Shown here piece by piece: positions 1 through 6,458 of a stretch of DNA of 19,077 bases. The stretch is from assembly GCA_030017475.1 (NCBI GenBank), contig JASEIO010000031.1:1-19077 (forward strand), in the 5' to 3' direction. The stretch comes from a bacterium. GTDB taxonomy: Bacteria; UBA9089; JASEIO01. Positions within the stretch are counted from its first letter, which is position 1. Each line of letters begins with the position of its first letter. The notes beneath the pieces are model-generated. The model was not told the DNA's origin. It worked only from the letters and a program-made list of their open reading frames with translations, and made no database searches. A program made the translations under genes and the position numbers.

Positions 1-137
1 TGAAAAGCCTGGTTGACAAAATACGACTATAGAAAAAAGCTTTTATGATGGTAAATTTGAAAAACTTGCAATCAGATTAACCCCTTGATTTGTGCAACGG
101 TGCCCCCTATGCCAGCCACTTAAAAATAAAAATTATC

Positions 138-166
138 TTGACAGATTGGGGAATTTATGTTAAAAA
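138..166 (+). promoter_or_regulatory. Candidate sigma-70 promoter for rplM-rpsI-leuS
   Basis: A perfect TTGACA lies at 138-143, and 17 bases later TAAAAA (161-166, followed by T) can serve as a weak -10 element. It is the best-spaced pair in the leader and points toward rplM, which starts about 140 bases downstream. That would leave a long untranslated leader containing the hairpins and repeats at 181-285. The -10 is poor, so this is a candidate only. Confidence 0.45.
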
Positions 167-180
167 TACTACTACTTTTT

Positions 181-206
181 AGACATCTATAAAGATCAGG
201 ATGTCT
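181..206 (+). other. Leader hairpin upstream of rplM
   Basis: AGACATC at 181-187 pairs perfectly with GATGTCT at 200-206 across a 12-base loop. It lies just downstream of the candidate promoter, so it would form near the 5' end of the transcript. No U-run follows the stem, so it is not an intrinsic terminator. Its role is unknown. Confidence 0.4.
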
Positions 207-285
207 GATTGCACAAATTAAGAGACAGATTACACAATGGTTTCAGAGATCTGTGTAATCAAGAGTTAAATCTTGCGTAATCAGG
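207..285. repeat. Cluster of related GATTRCACAA / TGYGTAATC motifs
   Basis: GATTGCACAA (207-216) and GATTACACAA (228-237) are direct near-copies differing at one base. The 9-base GATTACACA (228-236) is perfectly inverted as TGTGTAATC (252-260) across a 15-base gap. A further near-copy, TGCGTAATC, follows at about 274-282. TTGCACAAAT (209-218) is also a perfect 10-base inverted match to ATTTGTGCAA at 88-97. This could be a degenerate dispersed repeat family or an operator/leader structure controlling the ribosomal protein genes. Confidence 0.5.
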
Positions 286-307
286 TATATACCAGAAGGA
301 GAATGTA

Positions 308-736
308 ATGAAGACATATGTACCTAAAAAAGGTGATATTGAAAAGAAATGGTATCTTGTAGATGCGAAGGATAAGGTCCTTGGAAGGTTGGCATCAAGA
401 ATCGCTCTTGTTCTGAGGGGTAAACACAAGCCCATTTATACTCCACATATTGATACCGGAGATCATGTAGTGGTTGTGAATGCTTCGCAGATTCTACTTA
501 CAGGGCGGAAGTTGAAGGAGAAGGTTTATTATCGATACTCGGGTTATCCAGGTGGATTAAGATCCATAAACGCGGTTAATCTTTTAAAAAAATACCCAGA
601 AAGGGTGATTACCTTTGCAGTTAAAGGGATGCTTCCTAAAAATAAGTTGGGAAGGAAGATGTTACGGAAGTTGCGGGTATATGCAGATGAGTCTCATCCA
701 CATCGAGCTCAAAAATTAGAGCCAATAGAATTGTAA
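308..736 (+). CDS. rplM: Large ribosomal subunit protein L13
   Basis: This encodes ribosomal protein L13, an early-assembling 23S rRNA-binding protein of the 50S subunit. The 142-residue length is typical for bacterial L13. Recognisable family segments are the N-terminal [18 protein letters not shown], the central [13 protein letters not shown], and the later [12 protein letters not shown] and [11 protein letters not shown]. The ATG at 308 follows a strong AGAAGGAG site (294-301) with six bases of spacing. It is followed closely by rpsI, the usual rplM-rpsI pair. Its leader carries the hairpins and repeats described at 181-285. Nothing in the protein looks abnormal. Confidence 0.98.
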   Translation: MKTYVPKKGDIEKKWYLVDAKDKVLGRLASRIALVLRGKHKPIYTPHIDTGDHVVVVNASQILLTGRKLKEKVYYRYSGYPGGLRSINAVNLLKKYPERVITFAVKGMLPKNKLGRKMLRKLRVYADESHPHRAQKLEPIEL

Positions 737-763
737 GAGGACAGATACCAGGAGGTTTTGATT

Positions 764-1156
764 ATGAATGAATTGAGATTTTATGGAACTGGAAAAAGGA
801 AAAGGGCTGTGGCAAGGGTGTGGCTACTTCCAGGAGACGGAAAGATAATGGTTAATGGTAAGGAAATGGATGAATATTTTGGAAGGAAATATTTAGTAGC
901 TTCTGTACGTCAACCAATGGTTTTGACAGATACTATTAATAAGTTCGATGTGAGGGCAAATATAAAGGGTGGAGGTGTGTTAGGACAAGTAGGTGCTTTG
1001 CGTCATGGCATATCTCGTGCTTTGGTTCAAGCAAATGAGGAATTTAGACCAATTTTAAAAAAATCTGGTTTCTTGACCAGGGATCCGAGAGAACATGAAA
1101 GAAAGAAATATGGTCAGGCAGGGAGAAGGAAAAGGTTTCAATATTCAAAGCGATAA
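764..1156 (+). CDS. rpsI: Small ribosomal subunit protein S9
   Basis: This encodes ribosomal protein S9 of the 30S head, whose basic C-terminal tail reaches the P-site tRNA. Family marks are the N-terminal [34 protein letters not shown] in the middle, and the C-terminal [10 protein letters not shown] with the conserved terminal SKR. I chose the ATG at 764 because GGAGG (751-755) lies eight bases upstream. The TTG at 758 also gives an open frame but is only two bases from that site. The gene is 130 codons long, lies 27 bases after rplM, and runs into leuS after another 26 bases, so the three are probably co-transcribed. Confidence 0.97.
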   Translation: MNELRFYGTGKRKRAVARVWLLPGDGKIMVNGKEMDEYFGRKYLVASVRQPMVLTDTINKFDVRANIKGGGVLGQVGALRHGISRALVQANEEFRPILKKSGFLTRDPREHERKKYGQAGRRKRFQYSKR

Positions 1157-1182
1157 TACAGATTTTCAAATAAGAGGTTCAT

Positions 1183-3636
1183 ATGAAGGGATATCCTTTT
1201 TCGGAGATAGAGATTAAATGGCAGAAGTATTGGGAAGAAAACGGAACCTTTAAGACTAATATAGAAGGTGACGAAAGACCTAAATATTATGTTTTGGAGA
1301 TGTTTCCTTATCCATCTGGCAAGATTCATATGGGACATGTAAGAAATTATGCTATAGGGGATGTAATAGCAAGGTTTAAGTTGATGAAGGGGTATAATGT
1401 GTTACATCCTATGGGTTGGGATGCATTTGGTTTGCCAGCAGAAAATGCAGCCATACAGGAGCGCATTCATCCAAAGATATGGACAGATAGTAATATACAC
1501 CATATGCGAAATCAATTAAAAAGAATGGGGTTATCCTATGATTGGGATAGAGAAATAACTACATGTTCTGAAGATTATTATAAATGGAATCAGTGGTTTT
1601 TCCTGAAATTATTTGAATTGGGGCTGGCCTATAGAAAGGAGGCACAGGTTAACTGGTGTAAGCAATGTAAGACTGTCTTAGCCAATGAACAGGTGGTAGA
1701 TGGCAGATGTTGGAGGTGTGAAGAGGAGGTAGGTGTAAAAAAGTTAGAGCAGTGGTTCTTTAAAATAACCGATTATTCTGAAAGATTATTAGAGGACCAA
1801 AAGGAGTTAGATAATTGGCCTGAAAGGGTCTTGACTATGCAAAATAATTGGATTGGGAAATCGAGTGGTGTGGAGATATATTTTAAGGTTTTAGGAAAGG
1901 AAATGGTTATTCCTTGTTTTACAACACGGGTTGATACTATCTTTGGGGCTACCTATTTATGCCTTGCTCCTGAATACCCAGATTTGGAATACCTTATAGA
2001 AGGGAGTGAGAATGAAAAAGGGGTATTAGATTATGTTAGAAGAAGTAAGATAGTAGATAGATTGGACCTTGAAAAAGAGGGGGTTTTTACTGGGGTATAT
2101 GCAATCAATCCAGTTAATGAGGAACATATTCCTATATATGTAGCAGCCTATGTTTTAATGGAATATGGAACAGGAGCAATTATGTGTGTACCAGCTCATG
2201 ATAGAAGGGATTTTGAGTTTGCTACGAAATATAACCTTCCAAAAAGGGTGGTCATTCAAAAAGAAGACGGGAGTTTATCTGAAGATAGGATGAAAGAGGC
2301 ATATGAAGAGGAAGGGTACTTAGTTAATTCAGGAAGATTTAATGGTTTAAGATCAAAAGAGGCTATGTCCCGAATATCGGATTGGATGGAAGAGATAGGT
2401 ATTGGTAAAAAGGTAGTTAATTTTAGGTTGAGAGATTGGCTTATTTCCCGACAGCGTTATTGGGGAACACCTATTCCCATTGTCTACTGTAAAGATTGTG
2501 GGATGGTTCCAGTAAAAGAAGAAGATTTGCCAGTAATTTTACCTATTAATGGAGATATATATAAGGAGGAGGAATCGAGTTTAGATCAGATTCGGAGATT
2601 CTATGAAACTACATGTCCGAACTGTGGACGCTCGGCCCGCCAGGAAACAGATACCATGGATACCTTTGTGGACTCATCATGGTATTTTGCAAGATTTATA
2701 ACACCTGCGGAAAAGGATCTACCTGTTAATCCTAAACTCTCCGATTATTGGCTTCCAGTTGATCAATATATTGGTGGGATCGAACATGCCATATTGCATC
2801 TATTATATGCAAGATTCTTTACTAAGGTTATGGCTGATTTAGGTCTCTTAAGGATAAAAGAACCCTTCCGTAATCTATTGACCCAAGGGATGGTAATAAA
2901 GGATGGGGCAAAGATGTCTAAGTCAAAAGGAAATGTGGTTGATCCAGATAAGATTATTGAAAGATATGGTGCTGATACCATGAGATTGTTTATCCTATTT
3001 GCCTCTCCACCTGAAAAGGATTTAGAATGGTCAGAAAGAGGTGTTGAAGGAAGTTTCCGGTTCTTAAATCGGGTAGATAGGCTTATTAGAAAGTATGCCT
3101 CGGAAATAAAGAAGGGAAAAGAGAAAATGGAAAAGGAGGTTAGAACTTCGGAAGATAAAGGACTCTATTCTTTTACACATACAACAATCAAAAGGGTAAC
3201 CAAAGATATTGAGGAAAGGTTTCATTTGAATACTGCCATAAGTAGGATTATGGAGTTGGTTAATGAATGTTATAAATATAAAGGGACTAATTTATGGGTC
3301 TTACATAAGGCATTAGAAACTATAATCCTATTATTATCCCCTTTTTGCCCACATCTCTCAGAAGAGCTATGGCAGGTTTTAGGAAATAAAGGGTGTGTAT
3401 CTAAATACCCTTGGCCAGAATATGATGAGTCGGCTATCATAAAGGAAGATGTCCTTGTGGTAATTCAGATAAATGGGAAGGTTCGAGGAAGGATTCAAGT
3501 TCCTGCTCAGGCTTCGCAAGATGATATAGAATCTTGTGCCTTAAAAGAGGTTGAGGGAAGGATTAAGGATAAAACCGTAAGGAAGATTATTTATGTACCA
3601 AAGAAACTGGTAAATATTGTAATAGAAGATAGATGA
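1183..3636 (+). CDS. leuS: Leucyl-tRNA synthetase
   Basis: This class I synthetase charges tRNA-Leu with leucine and edits misacylated tRNA. The protein has 817 residues, usual for bacterial LeuRS. The HIGH-type motif is HMGH at residues 49-52 and the KMSKS loop is at 577-581. A zinc-knuckle CKQC...CWRC lies near residues 160-185. The CP1 editing domain carries the TTRVDTIFGATY segment. A second cysteine pair group (CKDC, CPNC) precedes the family segment DTMDTFVDSSWYF. The C-terminal VVIQINGKVRGRI is the usual anticodon-side/tail region. The ATG at 1183 has AGAGG five bases upstream. It is the last + strand gene and converges with the - strand cluster 14 bases later. Placement directly behind rpsI is less common than behind other genes. 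Confidence 0.98.
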   Translation: MKGYPFSEIEIKWQKYWEENGTFKTNIEGDERPKYYVLEMFPYPSGKIHMGHVRNYAIGDVIARFKLMKGYNVLHPMGWDAFGLPAENAAIQERIHPKIWTDSNIHHMRNQLKRMGLSYDWDREITTCSEDYYKWNQWFFLKLFELGLAYRKEAQVNWCKQCKTVLANEQVVDGRCWRCEEEVGVKKLEQWFFKITDYSERLLEDQKELDNWPERVLTMQNNWIGKSSGVEIYFKVLGKEMVIPCFTTRVDTIFGATYLCLAPEYPDLEYLIEGSENEKGVLDYVRRSKIVDRLDLEKEGVFTGVYAINPVNEEHIPIYVAAYVLMEYGTGAIMCVPAHDRRDFEFATKYNLPKRVVIQKEDGSLSEDRMKEAYEEEGYLVNSGRFNGLRSKEAMSRISDWMEEIGIGKKVVNFRLRDWLISRQRYWGTPIPIVYCKDCGMVPVKEEDLPVILPINGDIYKEEESSLDQIRRFYETTCPNCGRSARQETDTMDTFVDSSWYFARFITPAEKDLPVNPKLSDYWLPVDQYIGGIEHAILHLLYARFFTKVMADLGLLRIKEPFRNLLTQGMVIKDGAKMSKSKGNVVDPDKIIERYGADTMRLFILFASPPEKDLEWSERGVEGSFRFLNRVDRLIRKYASEIKKGKEKMEKEVRTSEDKGLYSFTHTTIKRVTKDIEERFHLNTAISRIMELVNECYKYKGTNLWVLHKALETIILLLSPFCPHLSEELWQVLGNKGCVSKYPWPEYDESAIIKEDVLVVIQINGKVRGRIQVPAQASQDDIESCALKEVEGRIKDKTVRKIIYVPKKLVNIVIEDR

Positions 3637-3650
3637 ATTTAACAATAAAA

Positions 3651-4379
3651 TTATTTAGCTATTCCCTTCTGCCTGATATGGGCATTTATTTCAAGAAGTT
3701 CTTTCCTTTTATCAAGTAGATTAATAACCTCGGAGATATCAATTATCTCTCCTTCCTTATATAATCTTCTGTAAATCTCACGGATTAATGTCAAGTCTTC
3801 AATTGTGTCTACAGTTAGACGTAATTCAGGCCTTCTTAAGTATGGCTCTGTCTCTAATATCTCCAATCTAAACATATCCGGTCTTTCATGGATAAATGTA
3901 GATACATGTTCACGATGATAATGTGTCTTTTCTAAGCAGGAATGGGTTTTAATAAGTGCCTTTATACTGAGAACCTCAGTACCGAGTCCTAATGGCAAAA
4001 CATCCATGGTAGTACAGTCAGCCGATGTCTCTATATGATGGTGAACCATCCTATCAACCACCTCTATGGCCAATAATGGGTTATCTCCGGTAGCTCGAAC
4101 TATCGGATCTATATTGAATCTTTTAGATGCATCTATATATCGTTTCAATACATCATCTTCCTCCCCTACAAAATACTCTATTCCGCATTTCCGAGCTACA
4201 TCTAATATTCCTTTGTTGTTTTTATAGGAGGTAGCAACAACTAATATATCTAAGGTACTTATCCTTTTTAATCTTTCAATAATATGCCAGAGCATTGGAT
4301 GGCCTTCTATATCCATTAGTACCTTGCCAGGTAATCTTTCGGATTCCATTCTGGCCTGGATAATAGCTCCTATCTTCAT
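3651..4379 (-). CDS. SpsF-type acylneuraminate/CMP-sugar cytidylyltransferase family protein
   Basis: This is a nucleotidyltransferase of the SpsF/CMP-Kdo synthetase-like family, which activates a sugar acid with a nucleotide, usually CTP. Visible motifs are IIQARMESERLPGKVL at the N terminus (nucleotide loop), RATGDNPLL around residue 95, PLGLGTEV, REHVSTFIH and RLTVDTIEDL. These are the usual order for SpsF. The open frame reaches an ATG at 4391, but I prefer the ATG at 4379 because GGAG (4389-4386) lies six bases upstream and homologs begin MKIGAIIQ. That gives 242 residues. It is the last gene of the - strand train. Substrate is not predictable; the presence of IolB and an ATP-grasp enzyme next door suggests an unusual acidic sugar. 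No terminator hairpin is seen after it. Confidence 0.85.
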   Translation of the reverse strand: MKIGAIIQARMESERLPGKVLMDIEGHPMLWHIIERLKRISTLDILVVATSYKNNKGILDVARKCGIEYFVGEEDDVLKRYIDASKRFNIDPIVRATGDNPLLAIEVVDRMVHHHIETSADCTTMDVLPLGLGTEVLSIKALIKTHSCLEKTHYHREHVSTFIHERPDMFRLEILETEPYLRRPELRLTVDTIEDLTLIREIYRRLYKEGEIIDISEVINLLDKRKELLEINAHIRQKGIAK

Positions 4380-4420
4380 CATTTGCTCCATTCACGCATA
4401 ACAGCTTATGAGTAATAATT

Positions 4421-4448
4421 CGCTCTGCAATCTGCTATCTACTCGTAG
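4421..4448. repeat. Degenerate 7-bp periodic repeat at the 3' end of the DUF362 gene
   Basis: Four successive heptamers, CGCTCTG, CAATCTG, CTATCTA and CTCGTAG, share a loose C-N-N-T/C-C-T-R pattern. They cover the last codons and the TAG stop of the DUF362 gene. The similarity is weak and would not be called on its own. It is noted because clearer heptamer arrays occur at 6076, 6430 and 15837. Confidence 0.3.
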
Positions 4449-5637
4449 CATCACCAAAGGATGAGGGATCAGCATATATGTAAGGTAACCCTACCAACTT
4501 CCTAAAGAAATCCCGAATTAAGAATCCTTGGGGTGGGCAACCAGGGATGTATTCTCCTACCCGAACATTCCTATTACACCTTCCTATAGCTATCAACTTA
4601 CCTTTGAAATCTTTAGGGGCTTCTGCCTTAGGACCTATCAAAACACAAATCGCTCCATACCTATTTTTGATTAATGCCAGCTCCCCTTTTTCTTTCATCC
4701 TTTGCAATGCCACTACTAATCCTCCTATACATCCTGAACAGGCCGCTCCATCAATAAGATTAATACCAGGATACCCCTCCTCCTGACTAATCTTCGTTGG
4801 AGGACGCCTAAACCCCTTTGCTACTCGCTTAATATCTTCACCCTTTATATCGACCTCGTTTATGTTTATTGACCCAAGCCCTGCTTCATAGGCATATACT
4901 AAATGTTTAACCTCCGCTGGATCGTAACCCATTATAATACTCGCCACACTATCTACAGAAACAGGATTTCGCCCAGCCATTATAAGATTCATCTCCACTG
5001 GATCGCCACTTATAGGACCTAAGCCTTCTTGTCCTATAATTCCATCAATGAGAATCAAGTGGGGGGTGAAGATTAGATTTATGTCAGCTATCCCTTGATC
5101 TAGGTCTATGAGATGTAATCTTTTTTTTTCACTCGGTGGCAGAATGCCTTTCAAATTCTTTAGGCTAACAGATATTTGGGTGTGTATATGTGTTTTTAGG
5201 AGTGGTATGTTAATGAGTATATCAGATTCCGCAACACTTCTTGCTACTTGAATCTTTTTAAATTTCTTTGCCCGTGGGATTTCCATTTCTATTACACGAT
5301 CCTTATTTAGGTCTACCAAACGAACATCTAATCTTTTCGCCAATTCATAATATCCAGTTGCCTCAAATACCCTTTTTGTATCCAACCCAATAGTTGGACC
5401 ATCTCCAATAAGGATATCTTTACTGCCAGCCTCCCAGCATAATCTGACCACTGCCTCCACAACCCATGGATTTGTAGTTGCTCCACTCCTCCAATCCATA
5501 TCTATGCACAAATTTGGTTTTATAAATACCGAAGCCCCTCGAGGTATTATCTCTTCTGTCCCACCAATTAGATCAATAGCCTTTTTAACAGCGGTTTCTA
5601 TATTATTATCGATTTTTACGATCGATACCTTTCCCAT
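4435..5637 (-). CDS. DUF362 family protein with a four-cysteine C-terminal extension
   Basis: Residues 1-270 form a DUF362 domain, seen from SVFIKPNLC (37-44), LIGDGP (76-81), INIPLLKTHIHTQISVSLKNLKG (143-164), LIDGIIGQEGLGPISGDP and SVDSVASIIMGYDP. Family function is unknown, though some members accompany ferredoxin domains. Here the C-terminal 110 residues instead hold CSGC (300-303), GRCN (C354) and GCPP (C367). These four cysteines could bind an iron-sulfur cluster or zinc. No signal peptide or membrane segment is visible, so it is probably cytoplasmic. The ATG follows directly on the TAG stop of iolB (TAGATG), so translation is coupled. It may supply an electron-transfer or metal step to the neighbouring sugar pathway, which is inference. 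Confidence 0.8.
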   Translation of the reverse strand: MGKVSIVKIDNNIETAVKKAIDLIGGTEEIIPRGASVFIKPNLCIDMDWRSGATTNPWVVEAVVRLCWEAGSKDILIGDGPTIGLDTKRVFEATGYYELAKRLDVRLVDLNKDRVIEMEIPRAKKFKKIQVARSVAESDILINIPLLKTHIHTQISVSLKNLKGILPPSEKKRLHLIDLDQGIADINLIFTPHLILIDGIIGQEGLGPISGDPVEMNLIMAGRNPVSVDSVASIIMGYDPAEVKHLVYAYEAGLGSININEVDIKGEDIKRVAKGFRRPPTKISQEEGYPGINLIDGAACSGCIGGLVVALQRMKEKGELALIKNRYGAICVLIGPKAEAPKDFKGKLIAIGRCNRNVRVGEYIPGCPPQGFLIRDFFRKLVGLPYIYADPSSFGDATSR

Positions 5638-6444
5638 CTATTTTATCCAGGAGTGCACCGGATCTTCACTAAACTTGAGGAATCGAGTATTGCCTGCTAA
5701 TACCCAAAGGTAATAAAGTGAGTATCCAGGGGCTGCTACTACCGGATGGTAACCTTCTGGAATTATCACCACTGAACTGTCATGTACATAAAAGGTATTA
5801 TCTACCTTTTTCGTAGATGTATAGATTCCTTGTATTCCAAATCCCTGTTTTGGGGTGACTTTAAAGTAATATAATTCCTCAAGACATGCCTCTTGTGGAA
5901 GGTTATTTTCATCATGCTTATGGGGTGGGAAACTTGACCAGTTTCCAGGAGGTGATAATGTCTCTCCTACAAGTAGAACTCTTGCTGGGAAATCTTCTCC
6001 TACGATATCCCTTACTTCCCTCTTGAAATTTTCTCTACCAACTGTTCTGCATTTGACCTGATTTGGTGTAATTAACTGTGGACTGTGGATTGTGGATTGT
6101 GGACTGTGGACTTCTCCTTTGCAAACAGCTATCTCTACATCACGTTCTCCAGTCACTGTATATGTTGTATTTTGCGGAATGTAAACGGCATACGGTAAAC
6201 CAGAAAATACATCTTTTCTATAACCAACAGGATTCAAAATCTCTCCATCACTTTCTACCTTACATATTCCAGAAAGTACAACTAACACTAATTCACTATT
6301 CTTTGCCTTATCCTGATATTTCTCTTTGCTCCCAAGGCGTAATATACCAAATTCTATAATATTGAGCTTACTACTCTTAGGATTAACAATTGATGTATAT
6401 CCATACCTCTCATGATATTGATATAAATACTCCTCACTCCTCAC
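5638..6444 (-). CDS. iolB: IolB/KduI-family 5-deoxy-glucuronate isomerase-like protein
   Basis: This is a double-cupin isomerase of the IolB family, known to convert 5-deoxy-glucuronate to 2-deoxy-5-keto-gluconate in inositol breakdown. The catalytic C-terminal cupin is complete. SPPGNWSSFPPHKHDE carries H175 and H177, CLEELYYFKV carries E189/E190, and IPEGYHPVVAAPGYSLYY carries H233, matching the usual metal ligands. The 268-residue length is normal. The only usable start is a GTG at 6444, which lies inside a 7-bp repeat array and overlaps the previous stop (GTGA). Residues about 112-124, the linker between the cupins, are encoded by a second 7-bp array. No other inositol genes are nearby, so the true substrate may be a different uronate or deoxy-uronate. 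The family call is firm; the exact reaction is not. Confidence 0.85.
   Translation of the reverse strand: MRSEEYLYQYHERYGYTSIVNPKSSKLNIIEFGILRLGSKEKYQDKAKNSELVLVVLSGICKVESDGEILNPVGYRKDVFSGLPYAVYIPQNTTYTVTGERDVEIAVCKGEVHSPQSTIHSPQLITPNQVKCRTVGRENFKREVRDIVGEDFPARVLLVGETLSPPGNWSSFPPHKHDENNLPQEACLEELYYFKVTPKQGFGIQGIYTSTKKVDNTFYVHDSSVVIIPEGYHPVVAAPGYSLYYLWVLAGNTRFLKFSEDPVHSWIK
6076..6110. repeat. Five-copy 7-bp tandem repeat inside iolB
   Basis: Five adjacent units read CTGTGGA, CTGTGGA, TTGTGGA, TTGTGGA and CTGTGGA on the + strand, with a partial CT after. They are in frame within iolB and encode part of the stretch VHSPQSTIHSPQL between its two cupin domains. Because 7 is not a multiple of 3, gain or loss of one or two units would shift the frame, while three would keep it. 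Confidence 0.9.
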
Positions 6445-6458
6445 TCCTCACTCCTCAC
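6430..6458. repeat. Four-copy 7-bp tandem repeat spanning the GH57-like stop and the iolB start
   Basis: On the - strand this reads GTGAGGA four times plus one G, all perfect. The third copy gives the iolB GTG start, and the TGA stop of the upstream gene overlaps that start. Each copy carries a GAGGA purine run, so the copies upstream also provide a ribosome binding site; the first copy lies about seven bases before the GTG. Both coding ends therefore consist of repeat sequence: the upstream protein ends VRSEE and IolB begins with the codons for VRSEE. Confidence 0.93.

Noticed and set aside
13-33. TTGACA at 13-18 with TATAGA at 28-33 as a promoter
   Set aside because: The spacing is only 9 bases, too short for a sigma-70 promoter; the pair at 138-166 is better spaced.
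1138-1338. Open frame on the - strand over the rpsI end and leuS start
   Set aside because: It lies opposite two firmly identified genes, has no ribosome binding site and no recognisable motif.
3637-3660. Terminator between the convergent leuS and cytidylyltransferase genes
   Set aside because: Only a short AT-only palindrome (AATAA/TTATT) is present, with no GC stem and no clear T-run; the genes are 14 bases apart.
6076-6110. CRISPR-like array
   Set aside because: Units are 7 bp with no spacers and lie in frame in a gene; no cas genes are present.
6078-6359. Open frame on the + strand over iolB
   Set aside because: Its beginning is the 7-bp repeat read on the opposite strand (MDCGLWIVDCGL), and the opposite strand encodes a complete IolB with all metal ligands.
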